Shown: positions 51,624 through 61,927, numbered from the stretch's first letter. The stretch: DNA of 64,000 nucleotides from Pseudomonas sp. MYb185 (GCF_002979975.1 NZ_PCQD01000005.1:356433-420432), one strand, 5' to 3'. The notes: generated by a model from the sequence alone, not told the origin. Made by a program: numbers and translations.

Positions 51624-54221
51624 ATGCCGGTAAACGCACTTTTCTCTTCTGCTCTGCTGGTTGCTGTCGTGCTGCTCGGCGGCTGTGCGGCGCCGGTGCC
51701 ACCGAAGCCGCCCATCGACACCACCCCCAAGGCCCGTCAACCGCTGCCGCAGACACGCGCCAGCTTCGACTGCAATGGCGCCTTGCCGGCGGTGCACCGG
51801 CAGATCTGTGCCGATGAGACCCTGGCCCGGCTGGACAAGGAATTGATAGCCCAGCAGCATCGCCTGCAGCAGGAGGTGGACCCGGTCGGACGCCTGTTGC
51901 TGGCAGCCAATCATCGGCAATGGCTGCTGAGTCGGGGTGAACTGTGTCGCGTCCCCGACGGGCCTGATGCGCAGGCCCAGGCCTGTCTGATGGCGCTCTA
52001 CCGTCAGCGCAGCCGTGAGCTGAACGAGTGGAAAATACCGCCGATGACAGGCAGCGGCCCGCATGCACTGGCCAGCTATGCCGAGTACCGGCTGGCGGAC
52101 AACCGTGCCCCCGGACTCTGCGAGCCACTGGGGCAGGAGTTGAACCGGGATCTGCGCAGCAATGGCCTGCCGTCACCGGCCCGCCTGTCCGGCGTGAGCA
52201 TGCTCGCAGGTAGCCATGCGCCCACGGCGCAAGCCCGCGTGAATGGACGCCAGGTAATGGTGGAACTCTACAACCCCGGCTTGTATGCCGGTTACCAGAT
52301 TCGCGCCCGGGGCTTGAGTATCGAAGGCCAACCGTTACTGGACGACGCCACCTTGCCGTACTGGATAGCCGAGCAGCCGAACTACGGCGGGCGTGCCCAT
52401 GCCGCCTCATCGCAGACCGGTGATTATGGTTCGATCGATGTCTTCCAGCGTGCCGGGCGCCACCTTGTGCTGGTCAACGAGACCTGGGGGTTCCATTCTC
52501 CGGCAGCGCGGGGCGAGTCAGCCTATGCCGGTCTCTACGAGTTGACCGACACCACCCTGCAGCCGCGGTGTCTGTATCAGACCTACCTGACGCCGCCGCG
52601 CACCAATACCCTGGCCGGACTCGCCATCTATGCACAGTTGCAGGCTGAACTTGATGATATCGTCGGCGGCCCGTTGCCGGGCATGGCCCAGCATGAGCGG
52701 CGCGACAGCTTCCAGGAGTGGAAGGAGCAGCAGTGGACACTGCTCAACCTGCCGCTGCTCGGCGTCGATGCACTGGCCCGGCATGCTCATGAGAATACAT
52801 TGCGACAGCGGCATGATCGGGCGCTGGAGGGGCTGTTCGACTGGTCCGAGCGTAACCTGAACAACAAACAGGCCTATCGCCGAGTGTTGCCAATGCTGCA
52901 ACCCGCTCGGCAAGAGCTGCATCAACTGTTTATCGGCCAGGGGCTGGAACAGGAAGAGGCGGATACCGCGGCCGACCTGCTGCTGCATGCCACCCTCGCG
53001 CGGGCGGTGGAAAGCCTGGCTGCGCCGACCCAGCCGGTGCCGCTGCCGACGCCGCCCCCGACAAGCTGGCAACCGCGTTATGCCATTGCCCCGGCGCCGG
53101 GAGATATCGAGCGTGGGCGTCAGTTCTCCACCCTGCACAGTGTACTGCTCAACAACGCCCCGGCCCACGTGGTGGCGGATTTTATCGCATATGAAACCGA
53201 GACCCGTGGCGGGCAGTGGGGACGTGGCCCGGACGACAACCCGGCTGCTGCCGCAGCGGTGATGCTCCCCGCCAATTTGCGGTTGCTGCTCGAGGCCGGC
53301 ATCGATCCCGAACAGGGTAACCGATGGGACAAGACCGCGCTGATGAGCGCGGCTGAGCACAACCAGGCGCAGAGCGTAGGTTTGCTGCTGCAGCACGGCG
53401 CCAATGTGCACCGGCGTACCCGCCAGTTGATGAACACCGGGATCGGCGGGCCGGAACGCCGTGAGGCGGAGCAGGGCAGGCAGACTGCGTTGCTGCTGGC
53501 AGCCGGTCACGCCGGGGCTGAAGTGCTTCAGTTGCTGATTGATGCCGGCGCCGCGCGTCAGGCATGGGAGGGCTATGATCGCCAGGTGTGTCAAGCCCTG
53601 CAAGACAACATCCAGCTGGCGGATACCGAACGCGAACGGCTGCAGGGGCCGCTGTGTGGCAGCTATGCGGCGCTGCCTGTGGCCGAGCGTGTGCAACTGG
53701 ATGTGCGTCGTGGCGATGTGCTGCCGTATCGACTCGATGGCGTGGAGTACCGCATCAGCCTGCTGCAGCGGCCAGCCACACTGCTGTTCGGTCGTTCACT
53801 GGATTCCACGCCGGAGAAACTGGAGCGGGAGGTTCACGCCCTGGCCGTCAAAGCGGGTACCGCTGCCGTGCGCCGAGGGCATCTGCAACTGACCGGTCCG
53901 CTGACCCTGTATGCAGCGGACCTTACCGCAAATTCCACCACGACGTTGCAATTGCATGTCGGCTACCCGGTGTCCAGTGGTGCCGGGCATGTCGCCGGGT
54001 ACACTGTGCTCAATCAACCCTCAGCGCAGGTCCTCAGCGTCCGTTTCGATCGCGAGCGCAACGACAGTACCGGCACCTGGCGTGCGCTGCTGGCTGCAGC
54101 GCGCGAACAGGGACTGGCACCGACCAACCAGGGGTTCATCGTGCTGCATACCCGCGATGGCCAGACTACCGAGTACCAGTTGGTGGTGACTGACCGCCCG
54201 CAGGAGAAGGAACCCGGCTAA
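51624..54221 (+). CDS. Large lipoprotein with LprI-like and ankyrin domains
   Basis: 865 residues. Lipobox VLLGGCAAP gives a lipidated Cys21. Next comes an LprI-like domain (about residues 48-135, FDCNGALPAVHRQICADETL), known from lysozyme-inhibitor-type and other periplasmic proteins. A long middle region has no family I recognise. Two or three ankyrin-like repeats lie at about 565-650 (DKTALMSAAEHNQAQSVGLL, TALLLAAGHAGAEVLQLLID), then a beta-rich C-terminus. It is 27 bp downstream of the TonB-like gene, so probably cotranscribed and working with that complex. Function unknown. Confidence 0.8.
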   Translation: MPVNALFSSALLVAVVLLGGCAAPVPPKPPIDTTPKARQPLPQTRASFDCNGALPAVHRQICADETLARLDKELIAQQHRLQQEVDPVGRLLLAANHRQWLLSRGELCRVPDGPDAQAQACLMALYRQRSRELNEWKIPPMTGSGPHALASYAEYRLADNRAPGLCEPLGQELNRDLRSNGLPSPARLSGVSMLAGSHAPTAQARVNGRQVMVELYNPGLYAGYQIRARGLSIEGQPLLDDATLPYWIAEQPNYGGRAHAASSQTGDYGSIDVFQRAGRHLVLVNETWGFHSPAARGESAYAGLYELTDTTLQPRCLYQTYLTPPRTNTLAGLAIYAQLQAELDDIVGGPLPGMAQHERRDSFQEWKEQQWTLLNLPLLGVDALARHAHENTLRQRHDRALEGLFDWSERNLNNKQAYRRVLPMLQPARQELHQLFIGQGLEQEEADTAADLLLHATLARAVESLAAPTQPVPLPTPPPTSWQPRYAIAPAPGDIERGRQFSTLHSVLLNNAPAHVVADFIAYETETRGGQWGRGPDDNPAAAAAVMLPANLRLLLEAGIDPEQGNRWDKTALMSAAEHNQAQSVGLLLQHGANVHRRTRQLMNTGIGGPERREAEQGRQTALLLAAGHAGAEVLQLLIDAGAARQAWEGYDRQVCQALQDNIQLADTERERLQGPLCGSYAALPVAERVQLDVRRGDVLPYRLDGVEYRISLLQRPATLLFGRSLDSTPEKLEREVHALAVKAGTAAVRRGHLQLTGPLTLYAADLTANSTTTLQLHVGYPVSSGAGHVAGYTVLNQPSAQVLSVRFDRERNDSTGTWRALLAAAREQGLAPTNQGFIVLHTRDGQTTEYQLVVTDRPQEKEPG

Positions 54222-54269
54222 CGCCTTCAGCCAACCGGCTGCTAGACTTGCGCTGTTGGCAAATCGAGG

Positions 54270-55823
54270 ATGGCAGGCAGGGTGAAGACAGCTTTCTGGA
54301 AGGCACTATGGTTGGTCTGGCTACTGGTGACCCTGGCCGGTTGTGCCAGCTCGTTGCCGATGCAGAACCTGCCGCCCAGCCATGCGGTGGCACCCAACCT
54401 GGACTCGGAGATCGGTCGCTATGTGCGCGACCATCAGCCGGAGGACAGTGCCGGCCTCTCCGGCTTCACGCTGGTGCAGACCGGTACCGACGCCCTGGCC
54501 GCGCGCTTGGCGATGATCGATCGGGCCGAGCGCAGCCTGGATCTGCAGTACTACATCTACCGCGGTGATGTGACCGGCGGGCTGATCGCCGAGCGCTTGC
54601 TCAGCGCCGCCGACCGCGGCGTACGGGTGCGCCTGTTGCTGGACGACATCGGCAGCGGCCTGCGTGACTTCGATGTGGCCACGCTGAATCACCACCCCAA
54701 TATCCAGGTCAAGTTGTTCAATCCGGTCACCCTGCGCGGCAGGGTGCTGAAGTACTTCAGCAAGATCGGCGAGTTCGGCCGCATCAACTACCGCATGCAC
54801 AACAAGCTGATGGTGGTCGACAGCCAGATGTTCATCACCGGCGGACGCAATATCGGCGATGAGTATTTCTCCCTCAGCGTCATGGACTTCCAGGATATCG
54901 ATATCCTCGGCATGGGGCGCATCACCCGGGAGGTGGTGGGTAGTTTCGACGATTACTGGAATGCCAACGAGGCGGTGCCGGTCGAGAGCCTGTTCCGCCG
55001 CCCGGGCAAGCAGGCGGTGCTCAAGTTGCGCAAGCAACTGAGGGGGCTCAGGGAGCGTCACAATGGCGGTGCCTACCTGCAGGCGGTGGCCGAGTCGCCC
55101 TTTACCCGGGCGCTGCATGATGACCGCATCATCTGGCATTGGGGCGAGGCCGAGTGGCTGAGTGACCCGCCGACCAAGGCCGATCCGGGGCACGCGACCA
55201 ATCAGGTTCCTATCCTGGCGCGCAAACTGGTCCGGCATGCCCGCGACAGCGAGCGGGAACTATTGCTGATGTCGGCCTATTTCATCCCCGGTTCCCGCGG
55301 TCAGGTGTTTTTACTGGATCTGGTGGATCACGGGGTGGATGTAGGGGTGTTGACCAATTCGCTGGCCACCACCGACGTGCTCGCTGTGCATAGCGGTTAC
55401 GCCAGCTACCGCAAGCCACTGCTCAAGGGTGGTGTACGCCTGTGGGAGTTGCGCAAACAGGCCACGCATCAGGAGCGGACCAGCGCCTTTCTCGGGGAGT
55501 CCCAGGCCAGCCTGCATGCCAAGGCCTTTGTCTTCGACCGCGAGAAGGTCTTCGTCGGCTCGGTCAACCTCGATCCGCGCTCCATCGTGCTCAACACCGA
55601 GGCGGGGGTACTGGTGCACCAGCCCGCACTGGCAGAAACACTGGCCGGCCTGTTCAGCCACTGGACCTCGGCGGATTTCTCTTTCGAACTGACACTGGAT
55701 GAAAACGACCAACTACGTTGGGAAACCGAGGGTCAAAGCTGGGACAGGGAGCCGCACGCCAGCCGCTTCCGCCGCGGAGCCGCCTGGTTTCTCGGCTGGC
55801 TACCGATAGAGGGGCAATTGTAG
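54270..55823 (+). CDS. Phospholipase D-family lipoprotein (cardiolipin synthase-like)
   Basis: 517 residues with a signal and lipobox LVTLAGCASS (Cys25), then two HKD half-sites: HNKLMVVDSQMFITGGRN near His177 and HAKAFVFDREKVFVGSVN near His416. This matches the YmdC/ClsC-like periplasmic branch of the PLD superfamily, which make or exchange phospholipid head groups. An alternative GTG start at 54282 gives the same signal peptide. It follows the ankyrin lipoprotein by 48 bp. Confidence 0.88.
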   Translation: MAGRVKTAFWKALWLVWLLVTLAGCASSLPMQNLPPSHAVAPNLDSEIGRYVRDHQPEDSAGLSGFTLVQTGTDALAARLAMIDRAERSLDLQYYIYRGDVTGGLIAERLLSAADRGVRVRLLLDDIGSGLRDFDVATLNHHPNIQVKLFNPVTLRGRVLKYFSKIGEFGRINYRMHNKLMVVDSQMFITGGRNIGDEYFSLSVMDFQDIDILGMGRITREVVGSFDDYWNANEAVPVESLFRRPGKQAVLKLRKQLRGLRERHNGGAYLQAVAESPFTRALHDDRIIWHWGEAEWLSDPPTKADPGHATNQVPILARKLVRHARDSERELLLMSAYFIPGSRGQVFLLDLVDHGVDVGVLTNSLATTDVLAVHSGYASYRKPLLKGGVRLWELRKQATHQERTSAFLGESQASLHAKAFVFDREKVFVGSVNLDPRSIVLNTEAGVLVHQPALAETLAGLFSHWTSADFSFELTLDENDQLRWETEGQSWDREPHASRFRRGAAWFLGWLPIEGQL

Positions 55824-55884
55824 GCCCTGTACCTGTTTCCCGGCTTTGTCGTAGGATGGGCGAAACTCTTTTCACAGGACTCGC

Positions 55885-56880
55885 ATGCTTCGAACCTCTC
55901 TGCTGTCCCTGGCCAGCATGATCATGATCCTGAGCAGTATATGGGCACTGCTCGCCCTGTGGTTCCAGGCCCCCGGCGGCATGTGGGGGCGTGTCGGCCT
56001 CGGCGGGCTGTGGCTGGTGTGCCTGTGTGGACTGTTGTACTGGCTCTGGTCCGGGGCGGCATGGTGGCATGGGGCGCTGGGTTACGTCGCGCTGTTCGCC
56101 CTGCTGGCGTGGTGGTGGGCGGGCATCAAGCCGAGCAACCAGCGGGACTGGGCCGATGACCTGACCCATATCACCACCGGCGAGCTGAATGCCAACCAGG
56201 TGAGGCTGCACAATGTGCGCAACTTCGACTGGCGCAGCCGGGAGGATTACGATATCCGCTGGGAAAGTCGTGAGTACGACCTGTCCCGCCTGCGGTCGGT
56301 GGACATGATCACCTCCAACTGGGGGCTGGCACCTGTCTCCCACGTGCTGGTGTCCTTCGGTTTCGACAACGGCGAGCAGGTGGCGTTCTCCGTGGAAATC
56401 CGCCGCGAGCGGCACGAGACGTTTTCCGAGCTGGGTGGCTTCTTCAAGCAGTTCGAGCTGAGTATCATCGCTGCCGATGAGCGCGATATAGTACGGGTGC
56501 GTAGCAATGTGCGCGAAGAGGAGCTGGAGCTGTACCGCATCAACCTCAGCCCGGCCGATGCCCGCGAGCTGTTTCGCTCCTTCGTCCTGCAGGCCAATGA
56601 GCTGGCCGAACACCCGCGCTTCTACCATACGGTCACCGGCAACTGCACTACCATAGTATTTTCGATGATGAAGCAAATCGTTGACGGCCTGCCGCTGGAT
56701 TACCGGTTGTTGCTGACCGGCTATCTGCCGGCCTATGTCCATGAGGTGGGTGGCATGATGCCGGGCCTGCCGCTGGAGGAACTGCAGCGCCAGGGGCGGA
56801 TCACCCAGCGGGCGCGTGATGCTGGTGATGATCCGGCTTTCTCGGTGCTGATCCGCCAGGGCGTGCCGGGCTGGGAGTGA
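55885..56880 (+). CDS. DUF4105 membrane protein
   Basis: 331 residues with three N-terminal helices (about 7-25, 33-53, 60-76) and a DUF4105/Lnb-type periplasmic domain: HNVRNFDWRSREDYDIRWES, DMITSNWGLAPVSHVLVSF, RFYHTVTGNCTTIVFSMMKQ (Cys near 253). Related to the Lnb family that N-acylates or handles lipoproteins in some bacteria. Lies 61 bp after the PLD gene on the same strand. Confidence 0.85.
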   Translation: MLRTSLLSLASMIMILSSIWALLALWFQAPGGMWGRVGLGGLWLVCLCGLLYWLWSGAAWWHGALGYVALFALLAWWWAGIKPSNQRDWADDLTHITTGELNANQVRLHNVRNFDWRSREDYDIRWESREYDLSRLRSVDMITSNWGLAPVSHVLVSFGFDNGEQVAFSVEIRRERHETFSELGGFFKQFELSIIAADERDIVRVRSNVREEELELYRINLSPADARELFRSFVLQANELAEHPRFYHTVTGNCTTIVFSMMKQIVDGLPLDYRLLLTGYLPAYVHEVGGMMPGLPLEELQRQGRITQRARDAGDDPAFSVLIRQGVPGWE

Positions 56881-56957
56881 GCCCCTGTTGCTGTACGGCA
56901 TGGCTGTTGCATCCTGTTGTCCGGTTCCATGTGCGGATTCAATCAGTGAGGTGAGAA

Positions 56958-57674
56958 GTGAAGATCGGTATTTTGCAGTGTGATGATGTCAAGGACAGCC
57001 TGCAGGCTGCATACGGCAACTATCCGCAGATGTTTTCCGAGCTGTTGCTGGAGCTGTTGCCCGACTGCGAGTTGCCGATATACCGCGTGCTGGATGGTCA
57101 GTTGCCAGAGAGCCCCCGCGCCTGCGACGCCTGGCTGATCACCGGCAGCAAATTCGGAGTGAATGATGGTTTGCCCTGGATTGAGGCGCTGAGCGAATTT
57201 GTGTGCACTCTTTGGGAGCAGAAAATCCCGCTTATCGGTGTGTGCTTCGGCCATCAGTTGATGGCCCACGCCCTGGGTGGCGTGGTTCGGCAATCGGAGA
57301 AGGGCTGGGGTGTGGGCCTGTCGTTCAACCAGGTGATCGAGCGCAAGCCCTGGATGGAGCCTTTCCAGACCCAGCTGGATCTACTGGTCAGCCACCAGGA
57401 TCAGGTGGTGATCCTGCCGCCGCAGGCCGAGGTGCTGGCCAGCAGCGAGTTCTGCCCTTATTACCTGATCCAGTACGGCGACTGCTTTCTCAGCGTGCAG
57501 GGCCACCCGGAGTTCTGCAAGGATTACTGCCGGGACCTGATGCAGATGCGCGGGCTGGCACTGCCACCGGCGCGTCTGCGGGCCGGCCTGGCCTCGCTCA
57601 GTGCCGAGGCGGACAGTGCCTTGATGATGCGCTGGATCGTGCGTTTCATGCAGCAGGCGCTGCCCGGCGAGTGA
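56958..57674 (+). CDS. Type 1 glutamine amidotransferase
   Basis: 238 residues of the class I GATase fold. Nucleophile Cys96 is in GVCFGHQLMA, His183 and Glu185 are in VQGHPEF. No synthase domain is attached, so it is a stand-alone amidotransferase or gamma-glutamyl hydrolase, of a type common in Pseudomonas. Substrate unknown. Confidence 0.87.
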   Translation: MKIGILQCDDVKDSLQAAYGNYPQMFSELLLELLPDCELPIYRVLDGQLPESPRACDAWLITGSKFGVNDGLPWIEALSEFVCTLWEQKIPLIGVCFGHQLMAHALGGVVRQSEKGWGVGLSFNQVIERKPWMEPFQTQLDLLVSHQDQVVILPPQAEVLASSEFCPYYLIQYGDCFLSVQGHPEFCKDYCRDLMQMRGLALPPARLRAGLASLSAEADSALMMRWIVRFMQQALPGE

Positions 57675-57683
57675 GGGCAGGCC

Positions 57684-58661
57684 TCAACGCCGGACTATAT
57701 CGCCCTGGAAGAACATTTCCAGGCGCAGGGTAACGCCCCAGCGCGGATCGAAATCGGTATCGCGGTGAAAATGCAGTTCCGGGATCAGGTCCGCGTACAG
57801 AATGTTCCGGTGCACGTTGCGCCGATACAGGGTCTGCAGATAGTAGTCGTTGATCCTCGGATTGGAAGCGCTGCTGCCCACCACCACTGCGGCGTAGCGG
57901 ATGACGCTGCGCCGCCCCAACACCTGGTGCAGCGCGGCGGTTTCGGAGAACTCCAGGGTATCTTCCTCTTCCTGCCACTGGACGTTGGTGACGAAGCGCA
58001 GATGCCGCACCTCGTCCAGCGGGCGGCCGAAGTCCCAGCGGGTGCGGGCGAAATAGCCATCGCTGTTGAACCAGGACACACGGTTCTCCGAAGCCAGCTG
58101 CCAGGGCCCGCTGCCCAGATCCCACAGACGCTCGGCGTCGAAACGCAGATAGGGGTCCAGCGGCAGACGGAACTTGACCCCGGCGCCGAACTTGGTATCC
58201 CAGTTGCGTGCCCAGTCCTTGCCGCTGAGCCGGCTCAGGCCGATGACCGTGTTGCCCGGGTCCCGGTCGTCGTTGCGCAGTCGCTGGGAGCCTTGCTCGG
58301 CCAGGGTGCCCTGGGTCTCCTCGGGATCGCTTTCGATGATCAGCCGCAGGCGTTCCTCGGTGGTCGGCAGGTCCAGCTTGAAACGGATGCCCGGATCAGC
58401 GCTGAAGCCTTCACCTTCCTCCCACTGGAGCTCCTGGCTGAGGCGGATATAGGACTTGTTGCTGGTGTTGAGGTGGTCATCGGTGCCGAAAAAGCCATCG
58501 ATATTGCGCGAGGTGTTACTGACCCAGCGCGAGACCCGGTCATGGATGGGGGTGATGCGGTCGATGGTCCATTGCGACAGGTCGCTGTCATCGCTCGCCT
58601 CCTGGGCGCAGACATGGCAGGTCGTGACCAACAGGATTGCCGCCATTCCTTTGTTCATCAT
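57684..58661 (-). CDS. Predicted outer-membrane beta-barrel protein
   Basis: 325 residues starting at ATG 58661, with AGGAG upstream and a signal peptide (NKGMAAILLVTTCHVCAQEA). The rest alternates short amphipathic strands with Asp/Arg turns (LQWEEGEGFSADPGIRFKLD, VSWFNSDGYFARTRWDFGRP) and ends LRLEMFFQGDIVRR, an aromatic C-terminal strand. I recognise no named family. Barrel topology is inferred from the strand pattern. Confidence 0.75.
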   Translation of the reverse strand: MMNKGMAAILLVTTCHVCAQEASDDSDLSQWTIDRITPIHDRVSRWVSNTSRNIDGFFGTDDHLNTSNKSYIRLSQELQWEEGEGFSADPGIRFKLDLPTTEERLRLIIESDPEETQGTLAEQGSQRLRNDDRDPGNTVIGLSRLSGKDWARNWDTKFGAGVKFRLPLDPYLRFDAERLWDLGSGPWQLASENRVSWFNSDGYFARTRWDFGRPLDEVRHLRFVTNVQWQEEEDTLEFSETAALHQVLGRRSVIRYAAVVVGSSASNPRINDYYLQTLYRRNVHRNILYADLIPELHFHRDTDFDPRWGVTLRLEMFFQGDIVRR

Positions 58662-58720
58662 TTTTTTCTCCTGTACCCTTGCCCGCAGTATAGGCAGCAA
58701 AGCGTAGCGGAGGAGGAGAG

Positions 58721-59134
58721 GTGATCAAACTGTCGGCGTCGGTCGAGCTGGATGAGAACGAACTGGAGTTCACTGCCATCCGTGCCCAGGGAGCCGGCGG
58801 TCAGAACGTCAACAAGGTGTCCAGCGCCATCCATCTGCGTTTTGATATCCAGGCCTCGAGCCTGCCCGATTTCTACAAGGAGCGGCTGCTGCAATTCAAG
58901 GATCAGCGCATCAGCAAGGAGGGGATCGTGGTGATCAAGGCGCAACAGCATCGGACCCAGGAAAAGAATCGGGACGATGCCATTGCGCGACTGGTGCAAC
59001 TGATCCAGGCGGCCACCGTGGTCGACAAGCCGCGGCGACCGACCAAAGCTACCAGAAGCTCGCAGAAGCGGCGTATGGACAGCAAGACCCAGCGCGGCAA
59101 GATCAAGGCGCTGCGCGGCCGGATCGAGGACTGA
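58721..59134 (+). CDS. arfB: Alternative ribosome-rescue factor ArfB
   Basis: 137 residues, peptidyl-tRNA hydrolase of the YaeJ/ICT1 type that frees stalled ribosomes without a codon. The GGQ site is in AQGAGGQNVNKVSSAIHLRF near residue 28, and the C-terminal tail is rich in Arg/Lys (KATRSSQKRRMDSKTQRGKI), which enters the mRNA channel. Divergent from the predicted barrel protein gene. Confidence 0.94.
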   Translation: MIKLSASVELDENELEFTAIRAQGAGGQNVNKVSSAIHLRFDIQASSLPDFYKERLLQFKDQRISKEGIVVIKAQQHRTQEKNRDDAIARLVQLIQAATVVDKPRRPTKATRSSQKRRMDSKTQRGKIKALRGRIED

Positions 59135-59140
59135 CGGGCC

Positions 59141-59995
59141 TCATTCCTGGTTGGCTTGCTGGATGCGCTCCAGGCGTTCCTGTTCCTCGACCTGGGCGGC
59201 CTTGATCTCGGCCACCACCGCATCGACATCCGCGGCCTCGTCGCTGTCGGCGAATTGCCCGGTGAGCGGCGTGTCCGGGGTCAGGTTACCTTCCTCGTAG
59301 AGCGCCCACATCTCCTTGGCGTAGCGCGTGTCCAGTAGTTCGGGGGCGTACTGGCCATAGTAGAGTGACATATTGGCGACGTCCCGCTGCAGCATGGAGA
59401 AGGCGTTGTTGTTGGCGGCGGCATCCACCGCCTGAGGCAGGTCGATGATGACCGGCCCATGTTCATCGACCAGTACGTTGAATTCGGACAGGTCGCCATG
59501 CACCAGCCCTTCACAGAGCATGCGCTTGACGAATTCCATGACCAGGGCGTGATCCTCGATGGCCTGCTCGGCGGACATGGAAACATCATTCAGGCGCGGT
59601 GCAACCAGGCCCTGCTCATCGGTGACCAGTTCCATCAGCAGCACACCATCAAAACAGCCATAGGGCACCGGCACGCGGACGCCGGCCGCTGCGAGCCGGT
59701 AGAGCGCATCCACCTCGGCGTTCTGCCAGATGTTTTCCTGCTGCTCACGACCGAACCGCGAGCCTTTTTCCATGGCACGTGCTCGGCGGGTGTTGCGTAC
59801 CTTGCGACCTTCCTGATACAGCGCTGCCTGCTTGAAACTGCGCTTGTCGGCTTCCTTGTATACCTTGGCGCAGCGGATCTCATTACCACAGCGCACAACA
59901 TACACGGCGGCTTCCTTGCCACTCATCAATGGGCGGATGACTTCGTCGACCAGTCCATCGTCGACCAAGGGTTGTATTCTCGGGGGTATCTTCAT
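59141..59995 (-). CDS. RIO1-family serine/threonine protein kinase
   Basis: 284 residues from MKIPPRIQPLVDD at 59995. Kinase marks: glycine-poor P-loop GKEAAVYVVRC, catalytic Lys in RCAKVYKEADKRSFK, HGDLSEFNVLVDEHG catalytic loop near 175, and IIDLPQAVD for the metal site. The same kinase occurs in many gamma-proteobacteria; its targets are unknown. The upstream stretch to 60064 has no family match. Confidence 0.9.
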   Translation of the reverse strand: MKIPPRIQPLVDDGLVDEVIRPLMSGKEAAVYVVRCGNEIRCAKVYKEADKRSFKQAALYQEGRKVRNTRRARAMEKGSRFGREQQENIWQNAEVDALYRLAAAGVRVPVPYGCFDGVLLMELVTDEQGLVAPRLNDVSMSAEQAIEDHALVMEFVKRMLCEGLVHGDLSEFNVLVDEHGPVIIDLPQAVDAAANNNAFSMLQRDVANMSLYYGQYAPELLDTRYAKEMWALYEEGNLTPDTPLTGQFADSDEAADVDAVVAEIKAAQVEEQERLERIQQANQE

Positions 59996-60056
59996 TGCGC
60001 CGTTATACGCTGATCGGGGCTTTTTATCAGCCCCTCGGAGCGCTTTCCTCTGAAAA

Positions 60057-61274
60057 TCAATCAACCAGGGCTGCGTTGACCAGCGCCCGCAACTCCTGAC
60101 GGACCTGATAACTGGAGGAAGGAATCAACTGGGTCATGAAAATCACGATCAGATCCTCCACTGGATCGATGAAGAAGGTCGTTCCAGCCATGCCTCCCCA
60201 ACCGTACTCCCCAGGTGAGCCGATGGTCTGGGACTTGGCTATGTCGGTTTTTACCGCAAAGCCCAGGCCGAAACCGGAGCCCTCGTAGGGCGTCTCGCTG
60301 AAGCCGCCGGTGGAGACCGAGGGCAGGTCGGTATTGCCCGGCAGATGGTTGAGACGCATGAACTCGAGGGTCTTGCGACCGATGATGCGCGCGCCATCCA
60401 GTTCACCACCCCGGGCCAGGGCCTGGGCGAAGCGGTAGTAGTCACCGATGCTGGAAACCAGCCCACCGCCTCCGGACAGGTAACCATGGCGTCTGGAAAA
60501 GTGGGATGACTGGGGATCATCCTGCAGGCTGAAGCTGTCTCCGTCCTGGTACTGATAGCAGGCCGCAAAGCGTGACAGCTTGCTGGCGGGCACGGTAAAG
60601 AAACTGTCCTGCATGCCCAGCGGCTGGAAGACATGCTCGGTGAAATAGTCATCCAGCGGCTTGCCGGATAGCAGCTGGACCAGGTAACCGCACACATCCG
60701 TTGCCAGGGAATAGTTCCAGGCGCTGCCCGGCGAGAACTCCAGGGGCAGACGGGACAGCTCATCTATCAGGCTCTCCAGCGTCAGGCCTGAATGACCGTC
60801 CAGTTGCCGTTCGCGGTAGGCGGCGTCCACATTGGTACGACAGGAAAATCCATAGCTCAAGCCGGCCTGGTGGGTCAGCAGGTCGCGAATGGTCATCGGT
60901 CGCGCCGCCGGGGTGGTGACGAACTGCGGGTAGACGCCCGATTTGTATACCTGCAGGTTGCGCCAGGACGGGATGTACTTGTGTACCGGGTCGTCGAGCA
61001 GAAAGCGTCCCTGTTCATACAGCTGCATCAGGGCAATGGAAGTGATTGGTTTGGTCATCGAGTAGATGCGGAACAGGGTGTCGGTCGTGGCTGGTTGGGC
61101 GCGCTCGACATCCATCAACCCCTGGGCCTGCTGCCAGACCACCTGACCGTGACGTGCCACCAGGGTGACAGCGCAGGGCAGTTTGCCGGGCGCCAGATAC
61201 TTCCGGTCCATATGCTCGGCAATGCGGTTCAGTCGTTGCAGGTCCATGCCGGCGATAATGGGGGAATCAGACAT
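60057..61274 (-). CDS. Serine hydrolase, class C beta-lactamase-like
   Basis: 405 residues from ATG 61274 (GGAGAG upstream). Ser72-x-x-Lys75 is in YSMTKPIT, followed by the [20 protein letters not shown] segment and a YSL-type Tyr motif near 180 ([10 protein letters not shown]). The C-terminal [14 protein letters not shown] is the third motif. No signal peptide, so probably a cytoplasmic esterase of the EstB kind rather than a true beta-lactamase. Confidence 0.88.
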   Translation of the reverse strand: MSDSPIIAGMDLQRLNRIAEHMDRKYLAPGKLPCAVTLVARHGQVVWQQAQGLMDVERAQPATTDTLFRIYSMTKPITSIALMQLYEQGRFLLDDPVHKYIPSWRNLQVYKSGVYPQFVTTPAARPMTIRDLLTHQAGLSYGFSCRTNVDAAYRERQLDGHSGLTLESLIDELSRLPLEFSPGSAWNYSLATDVCGYLVQLLSGKPLDDYFTEHVFQPLGMQDSFFTVPASKLSRFAACYQYQDGDSFSLQDDPQSSHFSRRHGYLSGGGGLVSSIGDYYRFAQALARGGELDGARIIGRKTLEFMRLNHLPGNTDLPSVSTGGFSETPYEGSGFGLGFAVKTDIAKSQTIGSPGEYGWGGMAGTTFFIDPVEDLIVIFMTQLIPSSSYQVRQELRALVNAALVD

Positions 61275-61448
61275 CAGGCTCTCCAAGGGGGTAGGCGGTA
61301 CACGAGAGGGATAGTAACGCGAAAGCGCCAGGGGAGGGCAAGCATGCAGGACGGTGCGGGTGGACACTTTTTTTCATTCGACTACTTGTGGAAAGGGGGG
61401 CAACAGGCGTAAAAATCGTTCGCAAAGCTGAATGAGGATGGCCATGCG

Positions 61449-61826
61449 ATGAGTGAGTTTTCCCCCTGTCTGGATTGCGGTGCCTGTTGTTCGACCTTCA
61501 GGGTTTCCTTCTATTGGGGGGAAACGGATGACGTGCCCGGAGGGCTGGTACCCCAGCGCCTGACGGAGCAGGTTACGCCCCACCTCAGCTGTATGCAGGG
61601 CACCAACCAGCCCCAGCCCCGTTGTGTCGCGCTGATGGGCCAGGTGGGTGATGCGGTGCGTTGCAGCATCTATGAAAAGCGCTCCAGTACCTGCCGCGAG
61701 TTCCCGTATCACGGTGAGAACGGCCAGGACAGCCCCGACTGCCAGCGTGCTCGCGCCTTGCATGGCCTGCCGCCGCTGCCATCCAATCCCCGTGGGCCGG
61801 GACAGGAGCCGCCCGTCGCTGCCTGA
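61449..61826 (+). CDS. YkgJ-family cysteine cluster protein
   Basis: 125 residues with the cluster CLDCGACCSTF near the N-terminus and further Cys at RCVAL, RCSIYEKRSSTCREFP. The pattern fits a zinc or Fe-S site of the CxxCxxCC type. Function unknown. Confidence 0.88.
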   Translation: MSEFSPCLDCGACCSTFRVSFYWGETDDVPGGLVPQRLTEQVTPHLSCMQGTNQPQPRCVALMGQVGDAVRCSIYEKRSSTCREFPYHGENGQDSPDCQRARALHGLPPLPSNPRGPGQEPPVAA

Positions 61827-61872
61827 GCCGCTATTGCCCCGGCACGATAGCCAAATAACAGACAAACGCAAA

Positions 61873-61908
61873 AAAAGCCCCGGCAGATCGCTCTGCCGGG
61901 GCTTTTCG
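61873..61908. terminator. Bidirectional terminator between the cysteine-cluster and etf-QO genes
   Basis: AAAGCCCCGGCAGA and TCTGCCGGGGCTTTT form a perfect stem of about 14 bp around TCGC. It is flanked by A's and T's on both sides and serves both convergent genes. Confidence 0.92.
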
Positions 61909-61927
61909 GTTGCGCAGCGCGCCGAAC

